A stretch of DNA of 64,000 nucleotides, taken from contig NZ_JAHZTD010000003.1 in the NCBI RefSeq assembly GCF_019599275.1, positions 372,001 to 436,000 of the forward strand, given 5' to 3'. A program made the translations under genes and the position numbers. The notes below the pieces were generated by a model, which saw nothing but the letters and a program-made list of their open reading frames with translations, was not told the origin of the DNA and searched no databases. Origin of the DNA: Hymenobacter sp. HSC-4F20. GTDB lineage: Bacteria > Bacteroidota > Bacteroidia > Cytophagales > Hymenobacteraceae. This document shows positions 43,864 to 52,134 of this stretch, piece after piece (the stretch's first letter is position 1; the number at the start of each line of letters is the position of its first letter).

Positions 43864-45111
43864 ATGTCAAGATCCGTCATTCCGTTCATCTTCTTCGCGC
43901 TGGTTATTGCCGGCGAGTGGTACGGCTTTCAGGCCGTACGCACCCTGGTTCAACACTCCTCCCCCACCGCCCGCCGCACTACCGTGGCCGTGTACTGGAT
44001 TCTGACGGTGCTGATCTGGGGCCTGGGTATCTGGGCCATGAGCAACCGTCGCCAGCACGCTTCCTTTAAATCGTACTTCGGCGGGGTGCTGCTAGCCATG
44101 GTGGCCGCCAAAATTGTCATCATCATTCCGCTGCTGATTGAAGACGTAACGCGGGTAATCCGCTGGGTAGTGCAGGCTGCGTCGCAGCCAAGGGGTAGCG
44201 CGGAGGGCCGGGCTATTTCGCGTAGTGAGTTCCTGAGCAAACTGGCTCTGGTGGCGGGGGCTGTGCCCTTCGTGGCCCTGATTTGGGGTATGGTAAAGGG
44301 CGGCACCGACTACACCGTGAAGCGCGTAACCCTGCGTTTCCCCAACCTGCCCGCTTCCTTCGATGGGTTTAAGCTGCTTCAGATTTCGGACCTGCACACC
44401 GGTTCGTTCCAGTCGAAAGAGCCCTTGCAGCGCGCCGTAGCTATGATCAATAAGCAGCAGGCCGACCTGGTGTTCATGACCGGCGACCTGGTGAACAACT
44501 TTGCCCATGAGGTAGAGGAGCACATTGACACGCTGGCCGGCATCAAATCCAGCCTGCCCATCTACTCCATTCTCGGCAATCACGACTACGCCGACTACGT
44601 GAATTGGGAAGAGCAGGGCGGCGCCCCGGCTAAGGCCGCTAACCTGGCCCGCATCAAGCAGAACCACGCCAAAATCGGTTGGGAGCTACTCCTCGACGAG
44701 GCCCGCACCATTGAGCGCAACGGTGAGAAAATTGCTATTCTGGGCGTGCAGAACTGGGGAGCCCGGGGCTTTGCCCAGTACGGCAAGCTCGATAAAGCCC
44801 ACGCCGCCGCCGACCCTACCGCCCCATTTAAGATTCTGCTTTCCCACGACCCTTCACACTGGGACGAGCAGGTACACGGTTACGAAGATATTGACCTGAC
44901 GCTTTCGGGCCACACCCACGGCATGCAGTTTGGCGTGAACCTGCCCTTTCTGAAGTGGAGCCCGGTGCAGTACGCCTACAAGCAGTGGGCCGGCTTGTAC
45001 CAGCGCGGGCGCCAGTACCTGTACGTGAATGCCGGGCTGGGCTTTATCGGCTACCCCGGCCGGGTGGGCTTCCTGCCCGAAATAACCGTTTTCGAGCTGC
45101 GCCGGGGGTAG
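43864..45111 (+). CDS. Membrane-anchored metallophosphoesterase
   Basis: A 415-residue protein with two to four N-terminal membrane helices (IPFIFFALVIAGEWYGFQAV, VYWILTVLIWGLGIWAM, FGGVLLAMVAAKIVIIIPLLI) and a metallophosphoesterase domain. Metal-binding motifs are DLHTGSFQSKE, GDLVNN, GNHDY, LSHDPSH and SGHTHGMQFGV. It resembles YkuE/YaeI-like phosphodiesterases and may act on phospholipid derivatives such as UDP-diacylglucosamine or cyclic nucleotides. A terminator follows. Confidence 0.9.
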   Translation: MSRSVIPFIFFALVIAGEWYGFQAVRTLVQHSSPTARRTTVAVYWILTVLIWGLGIWAMSNRRQHASFKSYFGGVLLAMVAAKIVIIIPLLIEDVTRVIRWVVQAASQPRGSAEGRAISRSEFLSKLALVAGAVPFVALIWGMVKGGTDYTVKRVTLRFPNLPASFDGFKLLQISDLHTGSFQSKEPLQRAVAMINKQQADLVFMTGDLVNNFAHEVEEHIDTLAGIKSSLPIYSILGNHDYADYVNWEEQGGAPAKAANLARIKQNHAKIGWELLLDEARTIERNGEKIAILGVQNWGARGFAQYGKLDKAHAAADPTAPFKILLSHDPSHWDEQVHGYEDIDLTLSGHTHGMQFGVNLPFLKWSPVQYAYKQWAGLYQRGRQYLYVNAGLGFIGYPGRVGFLPEITVFELRRG

Positions 45112-45135
45112 CAATTTTGCTTTGTTCAAGTTCTG

Positions 45136-45168
45136 AAAGCCACTGCAAATCGTTGTAGTGGCTTTTTG
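45136..45168 (+). terminator. Rho-independent terminator
   Basis: AAAGCCACT (45136..45144) pairs with AGTGGCTTT (45157..45165), with CAA/TTG inside and a T-tract after. It ends the metallophosphoesterase transcript. Confidence 0.85.
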
Positions 45169-45263
45169 TTTACCCCAGAGTAACCGCCTCCGTAGCAGAA
45201 CCGTATAGGTCCCATTGGAATTTTCCACCTCTCCCCTTCTCTTTCTCTCACCTCTCCTCCATC

Positions 45264-45920
45264 ATGAAAAAGACCCTGCTTCTGCTTTCGGCTGCGGCTG
45301 CTTTCTCCATAGCATCGTGCTCGGAAAATAAAACCGGCGAAACCACGACCACTGACACCGCTGCTACCTCTACCACGGCTCCGGTTTCGAACACTTCGTA
45401 CTCGGAAGACGCCATTCAGCGCCGCGCTGACCGCATTGCGGCCGACATGGCAACCAAGATGAAGTTTGACGAGGCTACCCGTGACAAAATCCGGACGGCT
45501 TACGTAACGCGCGGCCAGCGCATTGCCGAGCTGCAAACCCGCTACGCCTCTGATACGGCCGGTATGGCCGCCGCCATGCGCGACGTGTACACCAACACCG
45601 ACACCGAGCTGAAAAGCATCATCACTGACCCCACGCAGTACTCCACGTACGAGTCGAGCCGCATGGAATACATGGATGACCGCTACATGGACGACGACAG
45701 CAACATGGCTACTTCCGACATGAGCTCGGACGCCTCGATGGATGCTTCCGGCTCTGCTGGTATGGAGTCGGGCTCCGCTGGGGGCGAAGGCAAGCTGAAA
45801 GTAAAACGCGACGGCGACGTAAAAATTAAAGACGCCGAGGGCAACAAGCTGAAGATGGATGCCGACGACGGCACCGTGAAAGCCAAGCCCGAAGACGGCA
45901 AAAAGGCCAAAGTGGAATAA
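45264..45920 (+). CDS. Lipoprotein with acidic and KxK repeat tail
   Basis: A 218-residue lipoprotein (FSIASCSENKT, Cys19). A Thr-rich linker is followed by a helical segment with DEATRDKIRTAYVTRGQRIAELQTRY, which looks like a Bacteroidota stress-type lipoprotein domain. A Met/Asp/Ser-rich acidic stretch and a tail alternating Lys and Asp (KLKVKRDGDVKIKDAEGNKL) end the chain. Such tails often bind metal or carry charge for cell-surface interaction. Function is unknown. Confidence 0.75.
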   Translation: MKKTLLLLSAAAAFSIASCSENKTGETTTTDTAATSTTAPVSNTSYSEDAIQRRADRIAADMATKMKFDEATRDKIRTAYVTRGQRIAELQTRYASDTAGMAAAMRDVYTNTDTELKSIITDPTQYSTYESSRMEYMDDRYMDDDSNMATSDMSSDASMDASGSAGMESGSAGGEGKLKVKRDGDVKIKDAEGNKLKMDADDGTVKAKPEDGKKAKVE

Positions 45921-45951
45921 CGGACAGCTCTGCTGTTTTGCTTTTCTGAGT

Positions 45952-45985
45952 AAGTCCGCGCCTGCAACGGTGCGGACTTTTTTTG
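45952..45985 (+). terminator. Rho-independent terminator
   Basis: AAGTCCGC (45952..45959) pairs with GCGGACTT (45972..45979), then a run of T. It follows the lipoprotein gene. Confidence 0.85.
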
Positions 45986-46075
45986 TCTCTGTTTAGCGTT
46001 ATTCCGTCGATAATAGTTTGTGGTCGGTAGGTTCTGCTGGCTTCCTACCCCGGTACTGTGTTAGTTTACCCCTTG

Positions 46076-46741
46076 ATGAGAGTTCAGCTTTCCCCTTTTT
46101 GGTTTGTGTTGTGGCTGGTGCTGCTGGCTGGGCTTGGGGCTTCGAGCCGCGCTACAGCTCAGATCCGGGTAACCGGTAGCATCTCCGATGCCAGCACCCG
46201 CAAGCCGATTCCGGGCGCTTCAGTGTTTATTCAGCGGACCCGGCTGGGGGTAGCCGCCAATCAGGAAGGTGACTTCAGCATTCAGGCCGCCAGCACCGAT
46301 ACGCTGATATTTCGGGCCGTGGGCTTTAAGGCGCAGCGCCTGCCCCTGGGCGGGGCGGGACTTTCGCAGCTGATTGTGCAAATCAAGCTTCAGCAGGATA
46401 CCGTGCTGCTGGGGGAGGTGCGCGTGACCGAAGGCCGGCCCGACCGAGCCACCATCAACAAAGCGCTGCGTAACATTAAGCGGCCCAGCACCGCACCCAA
46501 AAGCTACGTGAAGCGCCCACCGGCGCCCAAGCCCATGTTCCCCGTCGACTCGGCGGCGCCCAAGGCCCCTACGCCTACCCTGGCCAGCCCCGTAAGCCTG
46601 CTGTATGAGCAGTTTTCGCGGGAGGGAAAGCAGCGCCGCAAAATGGAGGAAATTCAGGCGGCAGAAGCCGCTGAAAAAGCCCGCCAGGCCCGCCGTAAGT
46701 ACAACACCAACTTCAAAGACAACCGCGGCTACGAGCAGTAG
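46076..46741 (+). CDS. Exported protein with carboxypeptidase-like regulatory domain
   Basis: The ATG at 46076 gives 221 residues; a GTG at 46058 is six codons earlier. A signal peptide (FWFVLWLVLLAGLGASSRATAQ) is followed by a CarboxypepD_reg-like domain (RVTGSISDASTRKPIPGASVFI, NQEGDFSIQA). The second half has no TonB plug or barrel but a Pro/Lys-rich linker and a basic helix (GKQRRKMEEIQAAEAAEKARQARRKY). Such proteins often sit in the periplasm. Function is unknown. Confidence 0.78.
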   Translation: MRVQLSPFWFVLWLVLLAGLGASSRATAQIRVTGSISDASTRKPIPGASVFIQRTRLGVAANQEGDFSIQAASTDTLIFRAVGFKAQRLPLGGAGLSQLIVQIKLQQDTVLLGEVRVTEGRPDRATINKALRNIKRPSTAPKSYVKRPPAPKPMFPVDSAAPKAPTPTLASPVSLLYEQFSREGKQRRKMEEIQAAEAAEKARQARRKYNTNFKDNRGYEQ

Positions 46742-47009
46742 GCGGTAACATGGGGCAGTAATGCACAAACCCTGGGGGTTGCAGGGGGCAAAGAGGCACA
46801 ACGAAGTCAGACCTTTACTCATCGTGCTACCCCTTACGATACGGCTAACCTTTGATGCCAGTGCGCCGAAGGTGTATCGGTTTAGTAAGCGGTAGGCTTG
46901 AGCGGCGCAAGGATGGTACTGGGCTATTCGCCACCAGCCTATTTGGTAACCCCACCATTTCACACGTTCACCTCTTCGCCATTTCGCGGGTTCTCACGTA
47001 AGCGAGTCT

Positions 47010-47918
47010 ATGAGAATAGGCTATCCTTGCGTCAACGAATCGTTGGACTGCACTTCTACCAGCACTTTCCGGCTGGCTTCCTACTCCGATGAGCGGGTGG
47101 AACTGGCCGTAGGCAACAACCTGGCATGCCTGCAGCGCATTCTGGTGTACAATGTGGCGCAGCATCTGCTGTTCTTTCGCATTGGCTCGGGCATTGTGCC
47201 CTTTGGCTCCCACCCCATCAATACCTTTCCCTGGCAGACGCGCTTTGCCGCCGAGTTTCGCTCCGTGGGCGACTATATCAAGGCCAACGGCATGCGCGTC
47301 TCGTTCCACCCCGATCAGTTTGTGGTGCTGAACTCGCCCGATGCCGGCATTGTGGAGCGCAGCATTCAGGAGCTGGTGTACCAGGGCTCCATGCTCGATC
47401 TGATGGGCCTCGACAGCACCCACAAGCTCCAGATTCATGTGGGCGGCTTGTACGGCGACCGGGAGCTGGCCATTTCGCGCTTCATTGCTACCTACCAGAC
47501 GTTACCCGAAGCCGTGCGCGCCCGCCTCGTCATCGAAAACGACGACCGGCTCTTTAGCCTCCAGGACTGTTTGCGAGTACACCGGGCTGTAGGCATCCCC
47601 ATCTTGTTCGACAATTTCCACCATGAGTGCCTGAACAACGGTGAGCCCATGGCCGAGGCCCTGCGCCTGGCGGCGGCTACCTGGCACCCTACCCGCGACG
47701 GTATCATGATGATGGACTACAGCTCGCAGGCCCCCGGTGAGCGACGCGGCAAGCATACAGCTTCGCTAGAAGAAGACCTGTTCCAGGATTTCCTCACCGA
47801 GCTAGGCGACCTGGACGTGGATATTATGCTTGAAATCAAAGACAAGGAAGCCAGTGCGGGCCGGGCCTGCGGCATTCTGCGCGACCTGGGCCGCATTGTA
47901 GCCGCTCAAACCATCTAA
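47010..47918 (+). CDS. uvsE: UV damage endonuclease
   Basis: A 302-residue TIM-barrel nuclease of the UvsE/UVDE family, which nicks DNA 5' of UV photoproducts such as cyclobutane dimers. RIGYPCVNESL is the family N-terminus. RVSFHPDQFVVLNSP, KLQIHVGGLYGDRELAI, LVIENDDRLFSLQDCL, FDNFHHECLN and DYSSQAPGERRGKHT hold the metal ligands. A 117-residue gene starts 21 bases after its stop and probably shares the transcript. Confidence 0.93.
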   Translation: MRIGYPCVNESLDCTSTSTFRLASYSDERVELAVGNNLACLQRILVYNVAQHLLFFRIGSGIVPFGSHPINTFPWQTRFAAEFRSVGDYIKANGMRVSFHPDQFVVLNSPDAGIVERSIQELVYQGSMLDLMGLDSTHKLQIHVGGLYGDRELAISRFIATYQTLPEAVRARLVIENDDRLFSLQDCLRVHRAVGIPILFDNFHHECLNNGEPMAEALRLAAATWHPTRDGIMMMDYSSQAPGERRGKHTASLEEDLFQDFLTELGDLDVDIMLEIKDKEASAGRACGILRDLGRIVAAQTI

Positions 47919-47939
47919 CCCGACTCCTACCCTACTATT

Positions 47940-48293
47940 ATGGCTGAACTCTCTGACCTGCTCGACGCAACCACCCATTCCTTAAGCAACGGCGTAACCG
48001 GCTTGCCCATCAGCGCCGCCATGGACACCACCGAAACCTGGCAGCAACACTTTCTACAAAGTGGCGACCCCATGCTTCAGAATATTGCCCGTGAAATCGG
48101 CAACCTACAATCGTTGCTAAGCAGCGAGGAAACAGCCGGGCTGGATGGCCCTTCTATTGGCCGCTCGCTTAGTATGCTCGGTAGCCAAACCGCCGAAGTA
48201 GCTCGCACGGCCAACGAGGATGTGCGCAGCCGCCTCACGGCCCTGTCGGATACGTTGCTTCGCATGGGCGGGCAGCTAGAGCAGGAGGCATAA
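47940..48293 (+). CDS. Small hypothetical protein downstream of uvsE
   Basis: A 117-residue, mostly helical, cytoplasmic protein (LSDLLDATTHSLSNGVTG, EIGNLQSLLSSEETAG, EVARTANEDVRSRLTALSDTLLRMGGQLEQEA). It has no membrane segment and no recognised domain. The short gap to uvsE suggests an operon, but a role in repair is only a guess. A strong terminator follows. Confidence 0.7.
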   Translation: MAELSDLLDATTHSLSNGVTGLPISAAMDTTETWQQHFLQSGDPMLQNIAREIGNLQSLLSSEETAGLDGPSIGRSLSMLGSQTAEVARTANEDVRSRLTALSDTLLRMGGQLEQEA

Positions 48294-48311
48294 CACTACT
48301 CTTTGCGCGCA

Positions 48312-48345
48312 AAAAAGCCTCCTCAGCGTACTGAGGAGGCTTTTT
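48312..48345 (+). terminator. Bidirectional rho-independent terminator
   Basis: A perfect 15-base-pair stem (48312..48326 with 48331..48345) with A-run and T-run flanks and a CGTA loop. It closes the uvsE operon; the minus-strand gene downstream also ends here. Confidence 0.9.
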
Positions 48346-48361
48346 CGTTTTCTACGTTTGG

Positions 48362-48757
48362 CTAGGGCCGGGGGGTAGCAGATTGCGTGGTAGTGGTTCG
48401 GCGCTCGGTGGTAGTACGGCGAGGCGCAGTGGTTTGGCGCGCAGACCGGCGCATGGTACCAGTGGTAGTGCCCGTTGCCGGAACCGGCTGACGCATCTCT
48501 TGCTCAGTAATCGGGCGCTGGGGTTGGGGAGTCTGGTCGATGGTACCTATTACCCCTTGCTGCGTAGGGCTGGCCGTGGTGGGCGTGCGCTGATCCAGGG
48601 TTCCCGGGTTGGTTGTGGGGTTAGCCGGATTCATGGGCGGTACGGTAGACTGGTTGACTACCCCACCATGCTGAGTGGAGGTAGGCGTAGTTTGGGCCGA
48701 GGCAATCGTTGCCGAGCCCAGTAGGAGCGCAGCCGCCAGAAGAAGTTTCGTTTTCAT
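48362..48757 (-). CDS. Secreted low-complexity Thr/Pro/Gln-rich protein
   Basis: A 131-residue protein with a signal peptide (KLLLAAALLLGSATIASAQ). The mature chain is nearly all Thr, Pro, Gln, Asn and Arg, ending TTTERRTTTTQSATPRP. It has no folded domain. Hymenobacter-like genomes carry several such proteins; a disordered cell-surface or periplasmic filler is likely. Confidence 0.68.
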   Translation of the reverse strand: MKTKLLLAAALLLGSATIASAQTTPTSTQHGGVVNQSTVPPMNPANPTTNPGTLDQRTPTTASPTQQGVIGTIDQTPQPQRPITEQEMRQPVPATGTTTGTMRRSARQTTAPRRTTTERRTTTTQSATPRP

Positions 48758-48998
48758 GAGAAAGGCAGAGTGGATGGCGGCGCCTACCTGGCACCGACTC
48801 CCAGGTATACGCTCTTCCCTACGGCTCAGCTACTAACCCCACAATCTTGTTCATAGCAGCAAGCCGCTGTTCTACAGCCTCCTGCTACTGCCAACACCTT
48901 CTACTCTGCTGGCTTTGGAATCCACAACGAACAGAAGGTGCGGCAAGTAGTCCTTCCAAATCAGCTAGTTTCGGGGCGGATGCTTGTTCGGCAGGCAG

Positions 48999-50699
48999 CT
49001 ACCAGAACTTCACGTACAACGCCGTAATAAGCAGCAGAATAATGGCAATAAGGGCCGTGTTTTGGGGGCTGACGTTGAACAGACCGCGGGGCAAATCGAG
49101 GGCTTTGGGGTTGATGGCCGGGCCCGCGAGGCTCAGGGCAACCATCAGAACCACGGTGAAGAAAAACGACCAGCCCATGCACACCAGGAAGGGGATTTCG
49201 TAGCCGCCGTGCCCGTTGGGGAAAGCCGAGTACAACAGCGTTTCGGGCCCGAACCAGGCCGGCGCGTACTGGTTGAACACCACCGACAGCAGGAAGCCCG
49301 CCAGAATACCGGCAATGGCCGCCGTACCGGTGGTGCGCTTCCAGAACATGCCCAGCAGGAACACGGCCACGATGCCAGGCGAGATAAAGCCCGTGTATTT
49401 CTGAATGTAGGTGAAGCCCCCCTCCCCGCTAATACCCAGCAGGTCCTTCCACGTCAGGGCAATAGCCAGCACCATAGCCAGCGCTACCACCAGCCGGCCC
49501 ACCACTACCAGCTTTTGCTCGCTGGCGTCTTTGTTGAGGTAGCGCTTGTAGATGTCGAGGGTGAAGATGGTGGAAATGGAGTTGACCTTGCCCGCTAACG
49601 AGGCCACAATGGCCGCCGTGAGAGCCGCCAAGGATAGGCCTTTCAGCCCATTGGGTAGGAAGGTAAGGATGGCGGAGTAGGCGTTGTCGGCGTTGAAAGA
49701 GCCCGAGGAAGCCATTTCGGCCTGCAGGCTACCATTCTTGTGCAGCACGTAGGCGGCAATACCCGGCAGCATCACAATCACCGGCATAATCAGCTTCAGA
49801 AAGCCGGCGAATAGGATGCCATTGCGGGCCGTGGGCAGGTCAGCCCCCAGGGCGCGCTGCGTGATATACTGGTTACAGCCCCAGTAGTTGAGGTTCGCAA
49901 CCCACTGCCCCGCCGCGTACATGGCCAAGCCCGGCAGCGCCAGATACTTATTGATGTAGGGCTGAGGGGCCTCAGGGCCGGGCTTCTCGAAAATCATGTG
50001 GAAGTGGTCACCGGCGTCGCGCATCATCGCGCCAAAGCCCGCCACCACGTTGTTGCCCAGCCCAAATTTCTGGCTGACCAGCGTGAGGGCCAGGTAGCTG
50101 GTAGCCAAGCCGCCCAGCAGCAGTACTGCTACCTGAATCACGTCGGTGTAGCCCACTACCTTCATGCCGCCCAGCGTAATTACCACGGCAAACACGGCCA
50201 GGGCCAGCATAATCAGATGAAAGCTGTCGCCGCCCACAATGTTGTTGATGGCCAGCGCGCCCAGGTAGAGAATGGCCGTTAGGTTGACCAGCACGTAAAG
50301 AAACAGCCAGAAGATACTCATGATCAGGCTCAGGGCCGCGTTGTAGCGCTGCTCCAGAAACTGGGGCATGGTGTAGATCTTCTGCTTGAGGTAGATGGGC
50401 ATGAAGAACACGGCCACGAAAATGAGCACAATGGCGGCTACCCACTCGTAGGCCGCCACAGCCACGCCCACTGTAAAGCCCGAGCCCGACATGCCGATGA
50501 ACTGCTCGGCCGAGATGTTGGAGGCAATCATGGAGGCCCCAATGGCCCACCACGTCAGGGAGCCTTCGGCCAGAAAGTAATCTTTGGTGTCCACCTGGGC
50601 TTTCTGCTTGCTGCGGTACACGTAGTAGCCGTAGGCTGAAACCCCTACCAGGTAGAAAAGAAAGACCGCTAGGTCCAGAAAGTTAAGTGCGTTCTGCAT
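48999..50699 (-). CDS. Sodium/solute symporter, SGLT-like (SSS family)
   Basis: The ATG at 50699 gives 566 residues with about 14 membrane helices. FLDLAVFLFYLVGVSAYGYYV opens the chain, KDYFLAEGSLTWWAIGASMIASNISAEQFIGMSGSGF is the SSS signature, and AGKVNSISTIFTLDIYKR follows. This subgroup includes sodium-coupled galactose and glucose transporters of the vSGLT type. It is the last gene of the susC operon, which fits import of the released sugar. Substrate is inferred. Confidence 0.9.
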   Translation of the reverse strand: MQNALNFLDLAVFLFYLVGVSAYGYYVYRSKQKAQVDTKDYFLAEGSLTWWAIGASMIASNISAEQFIGMSGSGFTVGVAVAAYEWVAAIVLIFVAVFFMPIYLKQKIYTMPQFLEQRYNAALSLIMSIFWLFLYVLVNLTAILYLGALAINNIVGGDSFHLIMLALAVFAVVITLGGMKVVGYTDVIQVAVLLLGGLATSYLALTLVSQKFGLGNNVVAGFGAMMRDAGDHFHMIFEKPGPEAPQPYINKYLALPGLAMYAAGQWVANLNYWGCNQYITQRALGADLPTARNGILFAGFLKLIMPVIVMLPGIAAYVLHKNGSLQAEMASSGSFNADNAYSAILTFLPNGLKGLSLAALTAAIVASLAGKVNSISTIFTLDIYKRYLNKDASEQKLVVVGRLVVALAMVLAIALTWKDLLGISGEGGFTYIQKYTGFISPGIVAVFLLGMFWKRTTGTAAIAGILAGFLLSVVFNQYAPAWFGPETLLYSAFPNGHGGYEIPFLVCMGWSFFFTVVLMVALSLAGPAINPKALDLPRGLFNVSPQNTALIAIILLLITALYVKFW

Positions 50700-50830
50700 C
50701 GAAATAGAAAGAGAAAGGCAACCACAGGGCACACAGCTCCGCCCGGCCGCCCGGAAAGGCAGCTTTTTGCGCGGGGTTGGGGCCGCGACTTTTGCCCGCA
50801 GAATGGAATTACCCGGGAAGGGCCGGCGCG

Positions 50831-52051
50831 CTACTTGCGCACCCCAAACCGGTACTCCGTGGTGGAGTGAAACGTCTGGCCGGGCTGCAGAATGGTGCTA
50901 GGAAACTTGGGTTGGTTGGGCGAATCGGGGAAGTGCTGGGTTTCCAGGCAGAAGCCATAGTTCTTGCCGTAGGTGGTGCCTCCCTTCCCCGTGAGGTTGC
51001 CATTGAGGAAGTTGCCGGAGTAGAACTGCACGCCCGGCTGATCGGTGCGCACCTCCATGGTCCGGCCCGATACGGGCTCGTACACTGTGGCGGCCAGCTC
51101 GGGTTGGGCGCGCTGCTTATCAGCCAGCACCCAGTTGTGGTCGTAGCCGCCGGGCACTTGCGTAATCCGCTCCCCAATGGCGTGGGGCTGGCGGAAATCC
51201 ATGGGCGTGCCCTGCACCGGCCGCAGCTCCCCGGTCGGAATCAGGGTAGCGTCGACCACCGTAAACCGGTCGGCATTAAGCGTCAGCACGTGGTCGAGGG
51301 CGTTTTTGGCTTGGCCGTGGTTGAGGTTGAAGTAGCTGTGATTGGTTAGGTTAAGCGGCGTGGCCTTGTCCGTGGTAGCGGTGTAGTCCAGGCGCAGGGC
51401 GTCGTCGTTGGTAAGGGTATAGACAACCGTCACCTTCAGGTTACCGGGGTAGCCTTCCTCGCCATCCGTGCTCAGGTAGGTCAGCGTGAGGGTCTGGCCG
51501 TCGGCGGAGGTGCCGGGCTGGGCCTGCCAGATTACTTTGTCGAAGCCGCGCTTGCCGCCGTGCAGGGTGTTGGGGCCGTTGTTTTTCGCCAGCGTGTACT
51601 CCTTGCCATCGAGCGTAAACTTGCCTCCTTTGATGCGGTTGCCGTAGCGCCCAATCAGGGCCCCGAAGTACGGTCCTTCTTTGAGGTACACGTCGCTGGT
51701 ATAGCCGCCCAGGTTATCGAACCCAAGTACTACGTCGCCCAGCTGCCCGTTCTTATCGGGGGTGAGCAGGCTGGTGAGCGTACCGCCGTAGGTAGTGATG
51801 GTAGCTTTGAGGCCGTGGGCGTTGGTGAGCGTGTAGAGTTGGGCCTCGGCGCCGGCGGGGGTGTTGCCGAAGGAGGCTACAGGTGGCGCGGTGGTAGCGC
51901 CGGCAGCAGTTTGGGTAGAGTCGGTCATGGAGTGAGCGGCGCCATCGGCCTGCGAAGCAGTGGCAGAGTCGGAGGTAGAGGAAGTGCAGGCGGCCAGCAG
52001 GGCCAAGCCGGCCAGTCCGCCAGCTAAGCCGGTACGGAGCGGTAGGGTCAT
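50831..52051 (-). CDS. galM: Aldose 1-epimerase, lipoprotein form
   Basis: The ATG at 52051 gives 406 residues with a lipobox (GLALLAACTSS, Cys22), so this mutarotase is exported and membrane-anchored. GRYGNRIKGGKFTLDGKEY, NHSYFNLNHG and the YDHNWVLAD/FCLETQHFPDSPN blocks are the family motifs. It converts beta-D-galactose to the alpha form that galactokinase uses. A Ser/Thr/Ala-rich linker separates the anchor from the enzyme. It lies in the susC operon, 83 bases after a GH43 gene. Confidence 0.93.
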   Translation of the reverse strand: MTLPLRTGLAGGLAGLALLAACTSSTSDSATASQADGAAHSMTDSTQTAAGATTAPPVASFGNTPAGAEAQLYTLTNAHGLKATITTYGGTLTSLLTPDKNGQLGDVVLGFDNLGGYTSDVYLKEGPYFGALIGRYGNRIKGGKFTLDGKEYTLAKNNGPNTLHGGKRGFDKVIWQAQPGTSADGQTLTLTYLSTDGEEGYPGNLKVTVVYTLTNDDALRLDYTATTDKATPLNLTNHSYFNLNHGQAKNALDHVLTLNADRFTVVDATLIPTGELRPVQGTPMDFRQPHAIGERITQVPGGYDHNWVLADKQRAQPELAATVYEPVSGRTMEVRTDQPGVQFYSGNFLNGNLTGKGGTTYGKNYGFCLETQHFPDSPNQPKFPSTILQPGQTFHSTTEYRFGVRK

Positions 52052-52134
52052 ACGAGCAAGGGAAAGAACGTGGAGGAAATAAAGCAGTGGAAAACCGGCC
52101 AAAAGCCGGGCTTCAGCCAAGCAGCTTGGGTAGC